Under the pieces are notes generated by a model. The model searched no databases and was not told the DNA's origin. It was given only the letters and a program-made list of their open reading frames with translations. 64,000 nucleotides of DNA, from contig NW_005178423.1 in NCBI RefSeq assembly GCF_000341285.1, positions 1 through 64,000 on the forward strand, read 5' to 3'. Source of the DNA: Galdieria sulphuraria (lineage: Eukaryota; Rhodophyta; Bangiophyceae; Galdieriales; Galdieriaceae). A program made the position numbers and the translations under genes. This document shows, in pieces, positions 1 to 8,550 of this stretch (positions are counted from its first letter, which is position 1; each line of letters begins with the position of its first letter).

Positions 1-1
1 C

Positions 2-643
2 TCAAGTGTAAAAGGTATCTATATTTTTATTGAATTTATGGATGAAATGAAGAGGCCGAGTGACTTTCCAAAAGCCATTTATACAGCCGATCTGTTACTT
101 CTCTTCTGTTATGGTTTTATCGGAATTTTGGGTTACGCGATTTATGGCGTACCAGTAGTGAACCCTATTACATCAGCACTTTCGGCTGGCAAGGTGAAAC
201 GGGTCGCAAACGGCTTCTTGTGGATTCATGTACTTATTTCTTATATCGTAACAGGCCTGGTTTTCAATCGAGCTGTAGCGGTCCGCTTTGTCAAGAAAGC
301 TGTCGATGATTTTTCTCTCAAGGGAATAAGTGTTTGGTTTCTCGTGACTCTCGCAAGCACTGGACTCACTCTACTTTTGAATATATTCTTCCCGTATTTG
401 AGTGATATCGAGTCTTTGCTGGGCACCCTTTTCTCGCCAATTACCGGTTTTATATACCCACCCTTGTTTTATTGGAAATGTGCAGGTTCAACAATGAGTA
501 CGAAACACAAGTTTGTAGCTGCGTTTGTTATGATAGTTTTTGGAGTGGTTTATACTGTGCTTGGAACGTATGGCACCATATATTCCATCGTACAAAACGT
601 TGGAGCTACTCCACTGCTCTACAAGTGTCTGTACAAGAAATAA
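2..643 (+). CDS. Amino acid/auxin permease family (AAAP) transporter, C-terminal part
   Basis: The frame is open from the left edge, so the gene is 5' truncated by the window; the first ATG at 38 is internal. The visible ~213 residues begin with the segment EMKRPSDFPKAI, which matches the cytoplasmic 'E-M-x-x-P-x-D-F-P-K-A' loop of the AAAP (Aa_trans) family. It is followed by hydrophobic stretches ending at the short tail CLYKK and a TAA stop at 641-643. At least four membrane segments are visible (FCYGFIGILGYAIYGV, WIHVLISYIVTGLVF, VWFLVTLASTGLTLLL, FVAAFVMIVFGVVYTVLG). Members are proton- or sodium-coupled amino acid carriers of the plasma or vacuolar membrane. Substrate cannot be told from this part. 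No intron is needed in the visible portion. Confidence 0.85.
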   Translation, partial: SSVKGIYIFIEFMDEMKRPSDFPKAIYTADLLLLFCYGFIGILGYAIYGVPVVNPITSALSAGKVKRVANGFLWIHVLISYIVTGLVFNRAVAVRFVKKAVDDFSLKGISVWFLVTLASTGLTLLLNIFFPYLSDIESLLGTLFSPITGFIYPPLFYWKCAGSTMSTKHKFVAAFVMIVFGVVYTVLGTYGTIYSIVQNVGATPLLYKCLYKK

Positions 644-1433
644 AGATTCGGAAGTCTCCTGCTTCTGCAGTACTGCTGTTCATAGTTGTAAAAGTATACA
701 CCACTATCACAGAGTAGGTGCCAATAAGACTGCTCTTTGTCTTAGCAGAGTTTGATTGTTTCCGTCGTCAGCGTAAAGTTCGAAGAATACTATGAAAAAC
801 TTCAGACTCCTCTGCCGAGTTTTCTACAATGGTACAAAGTGTTGGAGTTCTCTATGTGCAATATTATAGATTTGTATTAACCAAACTTTGGTTTCTCATG
901 AAATATTTTGACCTAACAGAGAATGTCCTAAGCTTTGCTGCAAAGTACTGGGTCGAGGTAACACCTCTATTTTACGAGTCAACACAATGGTTTTTTTTTC
1001 AAACTTTCTCGTACGTGAGCTTCAAGGAATAAATATTGAAGATGAATAGAAAATAAAGGGGATTGAGAGAAGAGACATGTCCGATACTTGCTGACTGAAA
1101 AACAACTTGCCTATATTTTCGAAATTCGATGTTATCTTGATGACGATATAACGCTCTGAAGTTAAAAAATAAAGTTTGAAGTATTTCAAAATGAAGCGGA
1201 GTCTTAAGGACTATTTGAAACTAGTATAGTATTATGGCTAGTGAGATACTAGACAAAGTTCTAAACTGCGTGCTTATCTAAAACCCAAGCAGCCGACTTT
1301 ATAAATCATTATCGCCAATGAAAACTATCATTCATATTCGTCTACAACATTATTATTATCAAATACATTCAACCACTAACTGGCTGTCATTTTATTTTGG
1401 TGAGAATACTACCTTGCAGTCGGCAACAGTTGC
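644..1433. other. Intergenic stretch with one weak small ORF
   Basis: This holds the 3' flank of the permease gene. One ATG-initiated ORF at 829-1032 (+) encodes 67 residues rich in aromatic and hydrophobic residues (for example KLWFLMKYFDLTENVL). It has no recognisable family, and I cannot decide whether it is a real small membrane protein. The rest is AT-rich and shows no RNA gene or repeat that I could see. The right end abuts the stop codon of the minus-strand zinc-finger gene. Confidence 0.3.
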
Positions 1434-1885
1434 TCACCAGTCATGCAAGAATACAGTGTTGCAGTCTCCCTCGAGGTCAGTATCGTGACTCACGTGGAAG
1501 TCATTCTTACAGCCTCGTGCGTTCTTTGTGGTAGCACCACAGCAAGTCCAACGCTGAATTAATACAAGACGGTCAGCAGGACAACCGTCTCCGAACAACC
1601 AGTCAGCAGTCCAGTTAAAATATGCTCTATGACATATGGAATTCTTAGAAACCGTGGAGATATTATGGACGAAGTTGAAAATTACCTGTCACCCAAAATA
1701 CCTCCGTGAAACCTACAAGCTTTGTCGTGATTAACTTCCGGAGAAAAATTTTCTCCACAACGTCTGCAGCGCTTCTTTTTACATAGCACAGTGAAACGAA
1801 AGCCTTTGCGTCGGAAATGGCTTCTACAATAGATTGGACTGCTAGGAGACTTTATTTGAGGCAGCTTGACCTGAAAACCATACAT
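1434..1885 (-). CDS. Small Cys/His-rich zinc-binding protein
   Basis: Two exons: 1686-1885 (start) and 1434-1626 (stop TGA), with a 59-nt GT..AG intron at 1627-1685; about 130 residues. Visible metal-ligand motifs in order are C-x2-C (KRCRRCGENF), N-H-x3-C-x2-H (NHDKACRFHGG), then C-C-G (RWTCCGA), and G-C-x4-H-x2-H (GCKNDFHVSH). This is the pattern of the 'CxxH...WxCCG...GCxxxH' zinc module found at the ends of several uncharacterised algal and plant proteins. The splice choice is the only one near the donor that keeps the frame into the CCG/GC motifs. The start is uncertain: the frame stays open further upstream to about 1921 but without ATG. An opposite-strand ORF begins at 1817 and overlaps the N-terminal exon. 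Function unknown; a structural zinc or protein-binding role is inferred. Confidence 0.6.
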
Positions 1886-2517
1886 CGTTTCCGCGCGAAA
1901 TATTTCCGAATGAGTGGTCAAATGAAGTCTACTAAGGTCTGTCTAATTATAGCACTAGGAACGTATGTTATGATATCGCTTATACTTGCTCCAAGCTTTA
2001 CTGTCTCTTTCTCTGAGATATCTTTGTCTGTTGTCTTGATAATCTTTTAATATTCTTCTGGCGGGAGTATAGAAAAATGCATGAGTACAGGACGTTTTGA
2101 ATAGAATACTTTATTCTCGTCTCTTGAAAACTTCCAGATTTTCAGAAGGAATCTATTGGCTCAGTTTGTTGTCAGTAGAAAAACTATATCACTGATTAGC
2201 CAGATTCTTTTTCTATCCATGTATACGACGTGGTCTTGAAGATATTAAAAAGATGTTTCAAAGGAATGTGGAGAACGGTTGTGTTACTTATCCATTTCGT
2301 TTCTTGCTCCCTTTGAACTAATAAATGAGCTTTCCTGAAAGATTTTTGTAGTGTCGAAAGTGAAACGAAATTCGATGGTGAATTTAACGTCTATCAGTAC
2401 TTTTGGACAATTTTACTTTTGTGTTTTATCAACTTTCGCAAGAAAAATGTTCCCCATTCGAAATAACGACGAGCTTCAAACATTTTTTAGAAAAATGAAT
2501 GAAACGAAAGAGTCTCC
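1886..2517. other. Intergenic region, start-to-stop gap of two minus-strand genes
   Basis: The interval lies between the start of the zinc-finger gene and the stop of the HEAT-repeat gene. A plus-strand ATG ORF starts at 1817 (MASTIDWTARRLYLRQLD...) and reads into this interval to 2050. It is mostly antisense to the zinc-finger exon and then becomes hydrophobic, so I do not call it. No RNA gene or repeat is visible. Confidence 0.3.
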
Positions 2518-3699
2518 TTATGACATCTCTTGAATGAAATTCAGGGATATCAATGCTTGATGAGAAACTCGTGATGACTTGTCTTCTGTAAGGCTTTGCA
2601 ATGCTTCGATAGCTTGTTGACTATTCTTGAAAAATCGAAGAGATTCTGCTAACTGAAAGCGAAGCATTTCTTCAGGACTTTCTTTGAATTGTATCAGATA
2701 TGGCACCGCCTCAACAGCATTGAGCTCCGCTAAAGATCCTATTAAACTTTGAATTATAAAAGAATCTCGATTTGGAACACTCGGGGAAAACTTTTTTAGA
2801 AGAGCTAATAGAACGGGAATGGCACGACTATCTTTCAGCTCTCCTAATGAGTTAATGCAAGTCATTTTTACTAGCCAATCTCCATCCTCCAGAGTGCTGT
2901 GAATCAGAGCTTGTACATTGCTCTTCTGTCCTATGAATCCTAATGCAGACGCTGCTGATGCTCTGACAGTAGAGTCTGGATCACTGTTCAGCGCGTAAAG
3001 AATCGCCTCTGCGCACTCCATATTACAGACACCCTGTTTTATAAATATAGCCAGAGAATATACAGATTGGCTTCGAAGCAACTCATCTCTTTCACAAGGA
3101 CCATCTAGGCGTATGCATTCCAAAAAGAAAGGAATCTTAAGAGATTCAGGAAAAAAGATAAGTTGTTGTAAAATTGACAATTTTTCTCTTGTTGAAGGAG
3201 ACGAAATTTGAGAATCATCTCGGAATACTTGATAACCCAATGAAGCCATCATATCTGAATATTTTTCTCGCGAGAGACTTGGTGTTCCAGGAAAGATGGA
3301 TTTTGAAGCTTCTGCTCTTCTCTTAAAGTCTGAAGGGTTCAAAGGTGTTTTAGCGCTGTTTGGAACGACCACAGTGCCACTTCCTCTGGTACGAATCAGA
3401 CTTACCAGCTCTTCGAACCTCTCTTCAGTAAAGTATCCCGTACTAGTCGCACTTCCACCACTGACTAAGTTAAGACTAGCAATATTTTCGGGCAACTGAC
3501 TAGAGTGACGAAAGACTATTCCAAATGGAGTTGGGAGAGCAACCTTTTCAAACTCCGTTCCCTGACAAGCTTTGACTTGATAAGTCATCTGTTTCTGATA
3601 TTTGCGGTTTCTTCTATCGTAGCGTAAACCATGCTGTCGAAAACATCTGCTTAGATGATAGCAAGTTGGAAAGGAAAAAGAACAAGTAAAGCCTATCAT
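2518..3699 (-). CDS. HEAT-repeat protein, PBS-lyase/NblB-like, probably plastid-targeted
   Basis: Single exon, about 393 residues from the first in-frame ATG at 3699. The open frame extends slightly upstream with no ATG. The N-terminal ~60 residues are rich in Ser, Arg, Tyr and Cys and low in acidic residues, as in a transit peptide. The C-terminal ~200 residues contain at least four HEAT-like repeats with the bilin-lyase-type core 'D-x-S/D-x-x-V-R-x-x-A-A-x-A-L-G' (DPDSTVRASAASALGFIG, DGDWLVKMTCINSLGEL, SRAIPVLLALL, ESPEEMLRFQLAESLRFF). In phycobilisome organisms such repeats occur in CpcE/CpcF bilin lyases and NblB-type proteins. The exact role here is not determined. It faces the DnaJ-type zinc-finger gene head to head with only 65 bp between start codons, so they may share a promoter. 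Confidence 0.65.
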   Translation of the reverse strand: MIGFTCSFSFPTCYHLSRCFRQHGLRYDRRNRKYQKQMTYQVKACQGTEFEKVALPTPFGIVFRHSSQLPENIASLNLVSGGSATSTGYFTEERFEELVSLIRTRGSGTVVVPNSAKTPLNPSDFKRRAEASKSIFPGTPSLSREKYSDMMASLGYQVFRDDSQISSPSTREKLSILQQLIFFPESLKIPFFLECIRLDGPCERDELLRSQSVYSLAIFIKQGVCNMECAEAILYALNSDPDSTVRASAASALGFIGQKSNVQALIHSTLEDGDWLVKMTCINSLGELKDSRAIPVLLALLKKFSPSVPNRDSFIIQSLIGSLAELNAVEAVPYLIQFKESPEEMLRFQLAESLRFFKNSQQAIEALQSLTEDKSSRVSHQALISLNFIQEMS

Positions 3700-3764
3700 G
3701 TTGTTAGAATATCCAACCGAAGAATACAAAATAACACTTCACATTTCAATTTGTGGGGTTACGA

Positions 3765-4138
3765 ATGACCTTAATGAGATTGCAGTTAAACCGCATACAA
3801 CATAAATGTTTGTTTATCCCTATCAAACATTTGGACCAAGGAGACTGGTGTCTTTTAATACTAAGTGTATTCTCTGTAGTTATAACAACAGTTATTGGCA
3901 GGGTGAGTTATTTTATTAGCCGTCTTATTTCTTTCCTAAGTGGAATCAAACACAGGGCAAGTTGGAGCTTTGTGATATATGTGCTGGACAAGGTGGAGCA
4001 CAGTGTTTTGTTTGTAAGGGTAAAGGTTTCATCAACTTGGACGATCAAGGACCCAAAAAGTGCAAAGCTTGTATGGGAAGAGGAAAATTATTATGCCGAC
4101 GGTGCAGAGGAACTGGTTATTCCAAAATGTGGTTTTAA
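3765..4138 (+). CDS. Membrane-anchored DnaJ-type zinc-finger protein without J domain
   Basis: Two exons, 3765-3902 and 3956-4138, separated by a 53-nt intron (3903-3955, GTGAGT..ACAG) at phase 0; about 106 residues. The N-terminal exon ends in a hydrophobic segment (WCLLILSVFSVVITTVIG). The second exon holds four CxxCxGxG motifs in DnaJ order: CDICAGQG, CFVCKGKG, CKACMGRG, CRRCRGTG, and ends YSKMWF. No J domain is present. Such zinc-finger-only proteins in plants and algae include BSD2-, PSA2- and ORANGE-type plastid assembly or thiol-disulphide factors; that role is inferred from family resemblance. The apparent in-frame start at 3753 is GTG, so the ATG at 3765 was chosen. Its stop is 20 bp from the stop codon of the convergent gene. 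Confidence 0.8.
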
Positions 4139-4158
4139 GTAATCCTTAACTTGGTGTT

Positions 4159-5255
4159 TTATGACTGTGAAGGTCCCCGAAACAAATAAAACAGCGCTAA
4201 ACCTATTAAAGTGATCCCAGATACATTGGTCGCTCGTTTTGCTGATAGTTTTCTCATCAGTAACCAAACGAGAAAAACAATCAGTGTTGTTGAAACTATA
4301 TTTGACAAAATAACACCAGAAAGAACTGGAAGAACATTATGAATGGTAGAAATGGACATAACTGTGGACATCGCATTTCCACACCATTCCGAAAGAATCG
4401 TCATTCCTAAAATTTGGAGAAAGATATTGGAAGTTTTCTCTTCGCCTATGTCTCCTTTAAACGTCTTCATTTGAGACTCTGCACCAATCAACTCTTGGCT
4501 TTCAATGGCATGTTCTTCTTCTTCCGACAACCTATCTGAGTATCGAATCAACTGAGCACCAAAGCCTAAGAATAAAATGACAGCGCCATAATGTACCCAT
4601 GAAAATGGTACGAGATATAAAACCTAAGCAAGTTGTATAACACAACACTGAGTTCAATACTAACTAAAAGGAACAAACCTACTTCTTCCAACCCACTTAT
4701 GGATACAAAATAGGCAAGCATTGAAGTAATCACAAGGGCAGCCACGCAACCAGAGATAACCAAAAGTGGATCGTAGCGGGTGGCCAAGAGCGCAGTTACA
4801 AAAAAAGTTCTTCCTTTCACTCGAGCAAGCAGAGTAGCTTCAAAAGCTTCCAAAAACTTCTGCAAGGAATAACACCGGATACCTGATGTGGTGGAGGATA
4901 AACTTAGCAGAAGAGGAAAAACAGCTAACGACGATGAATAGAAGAAGTTTAAGGGATTCAGCTGTTTCGCAAAAACTCTTTTCTGAAGGGAAACAATCCT
5001 TTTTAGTCTTTGATAACAAAATGAGTATGAAGAGTTCTTTCGACAACGATAAGAAGATAACGACCTTTCCGAAGTTACTTTGAAATCGTTGTCTTGACAA
5101 CTCTTGACAAGTTGGCAGCACTTTTTGTTGTTCGAAACAATCGACGGTGTTGCGTTTTTTCTAACAGACTTAAACCAATTACGACAACGTGTGTTTGATA
5201 GGGAAGGCAGCCTTGTTATTCCAAATGCAAGGATGCTTCGACTATCTTCAAGACG
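4159..5255 (-). CDS. GDT1/UPF0016-like membrane protein with degenerate signature motifs
   Basis: Two exons: 4683-5255 and 4159-4623, with a 59-nt intron (4624-4682) at phase 0; about 345 residues. The first ~120 residues are basic and serine-rich, suggesting an organelle targeting peptide. The rest has the two-fold repeat architecture of the GDT1 family (Golgi or thylakoid Mn/Ca transport): each half is a three-helix bundle, joined by an acidic loop (RLSEEEEHAIESQEL). The helix preceding that loop (WVHYGAVILFLGFGAQLI) is characteristic. The key feature is that motif 1, normally E-x-G-D-K/R-S/T, reads R-V-K-G-R-T, and motif 2 reads E-W-C-G-N-A. The acidic ion-binding residues are thus largely missing. 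Start at 5255 is the first ATG in frame; the upstream part of the ORF has no ATG. It could be a non-transporting or altered-specificity paralogue. Confidence 0.7.
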
Positions 5256-5844
5256 CATTTTGAGCAGTTGTGAACGAATAATGCGTGACGATGGAATTCC
5301 CAAAGCCTGGTTATATGCATTCAAAGCTATCAGTCAAGAGTTGGAAAGCAAACATATATTATTGTAATGAAATGTTTCTATCTTTCTAAGATGCTATTAA
5401 TACCAATTCAGTTGAAGCTGTAAAACTTTGCATTCCTAGTTCCCTTTTATTCTTTTGGAGAACTTTTTTCTTCTGATAGTACTGTTTATAGGACCTAGAA
5501 GAACTTCGAACTGCATGTACAATTTCATAAGAAATTTTGTAGAGGACATATGCTTTTGAAATTCCAAAAGCCTTGAATACGAAATAAAAGCCTTCGTGAA
5601 GTGCGAATGAATATGGTACTATCCAATCCTTGGAGTCATGAATATCTCTTCCAAAACAATTTCCTTACGATTTGATGGATAGTATAAAGCTTTAGCAAAT
5701 TTTTTTACTATAACAAACATGTTTACTTTTAAGCGGAAGTTTTCAATTATGGATTTTTAGTCATCTCCAGTTTCTACTTTAACTGCAGATTCTATAAAAG
5801 CCAAAAAATGAGAATGGCCACGACAGAAGTGGAAACTGCTTGGC
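5256..5844. other. Divergent intergenic region
   Basis: Probable bidirectional promoter region between the minus-strand GDT1-like gene and the plus-strand NmrA-like gene. A plus-strand ORF at 5104-5367 is antisense to the GDT1 exon and is not called. No RNA gene or repeat was recognised. ATG triplets at about 5808 and 5814 upstream of the NmrA start are out of frame or blocked by a TGA at 5809. Confidence 0.3.
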
Positions 5845-6876
5845 ATGCCAACCATTCTTGTGTTTGGTGCAACAGGTCGCCAAGGTTAGTTGTTCTTCTT
5901 TAAAGTATTGATCTTGAAAATTAACTTGGATTCAGGTGGGAGTGTTGTTGAACACTTGATAGGAAAGGGTTGGAAAGTTCGTGCGGTAACGAGGAATCCC
6001 TCGAGTGAAGCTGCTCAGTTGCTGGTTAGGAAAGGTGCTGAAGTTTTGCAGGGCGATCTCTTGCAGCCCCCTGAAACATTGCTACCTTTGTTTAGAAATA
6101 CTGATGCAGCCTTTGGAGTAACGGATTTCCGAACCTTTTTGAACGATTCGGAGGGACCTGATCGAAAGGAATTTTTATGTGGAAAGAACTTTGCGGATGC
6201 TGCCAAAATGGCCAAGGTCCCATACCCCATTTTTAGCAGCCTACCTTCCACCAAAAGGTTGACTAATGAAAAATATGCTACTCGTCATTTTGAAACGAAG
6301 GTTATCATTGAAGAGCACATGAAGAATATTGGTCTTCCCGTTATTATTATCCGTCTATATGCATATTTTGAAAATTTGCGGTTCTGGCTTCGTCCTAAAA
6401 AAGAAAATCCTGAGCAACTTGAGTTTTCTTTACCAATGGGATCTTCTCGCATGTTTATGACTTGTGTTGAAGATGTAGGAGGTGTTGTCGCTGGAATTTT
6501 GGAGCAACCTGCTGAGTATATCAACCGAACTATTGATGTTGTCCATTCTTCTACGGATTTGTATCAGGTTGCAGAGGTCTTGTCCAAGTCTCTTGACAAA
6601 GAGGTTCACTACATTCCCCAAACTATAGAACAGTTCAAAGTGAGTGCAGTTTCTTAAGCTATTGAATTGATGGTCTAAATCTCTATCAAGTCACTGTCCT
6701 TTCCATTCGCAAATGACTTGGCAGATATGTTTGCGTCGTATCAAATAATGTTTGATGACGAGCATATTATAGAGTTTGATATTGAAACCTGTCGAAGATT
6801 ATATCCAAAGTACCATACATTAGAACAGTGGGCTAGAAAGTATAAACAACAGTTGATTGGACTTGAAGAGAGATAA
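5845..6876 (+). CDS. NmrA-like / atypical short-chain dehydrogenase family protein
   Basis: Three exons: 5845-5884, 5936-6639, 6691-6876, with two 51-nt introns. About 309 residues. The N-terminus MPTILVFGATGRQGG contains the Rossmann GxxGxxG dinucleotide-binding motif split by intron 1, followed by VVEHLIGKGWKVRAVTRNP and a GDL(LQ) strand, as in NmrA and the atypical SDR family. These proteins bind NAD(P)(H); some are redox sensors, others isoflavone-reductase-like enzymes. The canonical YxxxK catalytic pair of classical SDRs is not evident. The last exon supplies the C-terminal helix that family members carry (DIETCRRLYPKYHTLEQWA) and ends QQLIGLEER. The start is fixed because an upstream in-frame TGA at 5809 precedes the first ATG. 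Confidence 0.85.
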
Positions 6877-6912
6877 ACGTGTATTAACCGTCTTTAACAA
6901 TGCAAATTTCTT

Positions 6913-7176
6913 TCATCGGAAAGATAAAGGACAATGAAAACCTTTTTCTTGTGAAATGTCATAGGTTTTGGTTCCTTGGTAAACATCAAAGAACATCTTA
7001 TTCCCAAGAAGATATCCATAATTAGGAGGTTCACTCTTTGGTTCTGGCTTGAGCAAAATGATGGCGACTTGAGAACATTTCTCTCCGTTGCATACCAACA
7101 ACTTATGGCTGCATTTAAACGAGTTGGTTGCACTCATATTTTCTACAAAATGGCTTTTCATCCAAGAAAGGCACAT
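6913..7176 (-). CDS. Small hypothetical protein (87 residues)
   Basis: ATG at 7176, TGA at 6913, no intron needed. The middle and C-terminal part has natural-looking codon use and composition: EKCSQVAIILLKPEPK, then NYGYLLGNKMFFDVYQG, then KTYDISQEKGFHCPLSF. Several cysteines are present. I do not recognise a family. It may be a stand-alone small protein or the last exon of a longer gene, since the first ~12 residues could also be intron sequence ending in an AG just before the second ATG (MSATNSFKC). A further coding-like fragment on the same strand (ending FVPDDDPMRH, stop near 7243) lies just upstream. Confidence 0.4.
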   Translation of the reverse strand: MCLSWMKSHFVENMSATNSFKCSHKLLVCNGEKCSQVAIILLKPEPKSEPPNYGYLLGNKMFFDVYQGTKTYDISQEKGFHCPLSFR

Positions 7177-7617
7177 TGTTTTAACACAAGTCTATCTGAA
7201 GAATAGATGTAGCTATGAAAACAAAGAAAAATTCACAAATGTCTTTTCAGTGTCTCATTGGGTCGTCGTCAGGAACAAACTCAGATATTCTCAAATGATG
7301 CATGTTGCGAAGAAAGCAATAAAAAACACGACGTACATTTAACTCAACGTAATTCTTCCTAGGTTTCATATTTAACTACGGGAAGTAAAAGTTTTAGCTT
7401 GGAAAACGTCGAAAAGAGAGGAGAATCGTTTTGAAAATTTTTTTGAGTTTATGAAACAAATAATTGGTCAGAAACTAGAATACAATGTTTAGAAACAAAT
7501 ATAAACATATTGATTAGGTAAACGCCTAAATGTCCAGGATAGACTGTTCAAATCATTTATTGCAAATGGAAGATTTCGGTGTATAAAGAAAACTGACTTG
7601 TTTTCGGTAGTTTCTTG

Positions 7618-7949
7618 ATGAAACGCCCTTTAGAAGAGAAAGACGACGCCATTCAGTGTTCTTGCGGAATAAAGAGGCTTTCGTTAGGTTTACAGTTAGC
7701 ATAGTGTCTTTTATAAACGTTTCAAGGTTGACCTGTTATCGTAGGCACTGCCTCTCAAAAGATGACGCACTCAAGTTGGAAGGAGAACAGAGCTTCAGCC
7801 GCCAAGAAAAATATGACGATAACGCGGATTCTACTCTTGTCTCATCCAAGTCCTCATTCGGAGGAAGTTATTATTCTTGCATAAACTCACTTTTGAAGAA
7901 ACTGCATTTTGAAAGGTTACAGCGTAAGCAGGAGTTAAGCAAGAGCTAG
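7618..7949 (+). CDS. Small hypothetical protein (93 residues)
   Basis: Two exons, 7618-7694 and 7745-7949, joined across a 50-nt intron (7695-7744, donor GTTAGC, acceptor CGTAG) that preserves the frame exactly. The product begins MKRPLEEKDDAIQCSCG, continues IKRLSLGLQHCLSKDDALK, has a Ser/Asp-rich middle (DDNADSTLVSSKSSFGG) and ends in a basic helix (LHFERLQRKQELSKS). The motif [E/S]KDDA occurs twice. No family is recognised; it looks like a soluble, partly disordered regulatory or nuclear protein. The intron length matches the dominant class in the window, which supports the model. Confidence 0.5.
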
Positions 7950-8550
7950 AATAGTGCAAAGAGCTGGAAGGAGTCTTGTCCGGTATTGTTTCGAGATATT
8001 ATGTTCCAGCACTTGGTGACTTGGTTGAGATATAAGGATGGTTCTTGAAAACTTTAAGGTTGTTTTCATACTGCCCTGCAACATAACAGTAGTGTTGGAA
8101 CCAAACCCTTTAGCTGTCAAACTCTTGATACACGGAGCCCTGACTCATACATTCTTCCACCACTTGTCAAGGAATTTTGCTACAGTAGAATCAACTTTTG
8201 GCACAGTATTGCTATCATCTTTAAAACTGGATATCCTTTGTAATATATATGATGCAAGTGATTATTATAGACTGTGAAGTTTTGTCGAGATTCCATATTA
8301 GTGACTATATATTTTGAGAGATGAGTTTTTATAAAACTTTTCAGATGTTTTGTGGATAATGAACTAATATTCCTAGAGTGTCCAAATGTTTAACTTGGAC
8401 AAGAGGAAAAGAATGTTGATAGCAATAGACTACTTAGCATGGGTTGCTAATTTTCACAAGAAACAGTTCGACTGAAAACCACTGAACATCTCCTTTTTAT
8501 ATATTAAACGAACAAATCCAACAAGTACGTAGAAACAATAAAACTAATGA
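7950..8550. other. Intergenic region, nothing certain
   Basis: A plus-strand ORF at 8038-8277 (ATG, 79 codons, containing ILPCNITVVLEPNPLAVKLL) and a minus-strand ORF at 7935-8120 overlap each other; neither has a recognisable domain. The remainder to the dienelactone hydrolase stop is AT-rich with no visible RNA gene. Confidence 0.25.

Noticed and set aside
1817-2050. Plus-strand ATG ORF (MASTIDWTARRLYLRQLD...)
   Set aside because: It overlaps the zinc-finger exon on the other strand and turns into random hydrophobic sequence; no family match, though an LYR-like reading was considered.
3753-4142. A single unspliced ORF of 129 codons covering the DnaJ-type zinc-finger gene
   Set aside because: It starts with GTG and loses the zinc motifs; splicing of 3903-3955 gives the correct frame and stop at 4138.
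5104-5367. Plus-strand ORF of 87 codons
   Set aside because: It is the reverse-strand shadow of the GDT1-like N-terminal exon.
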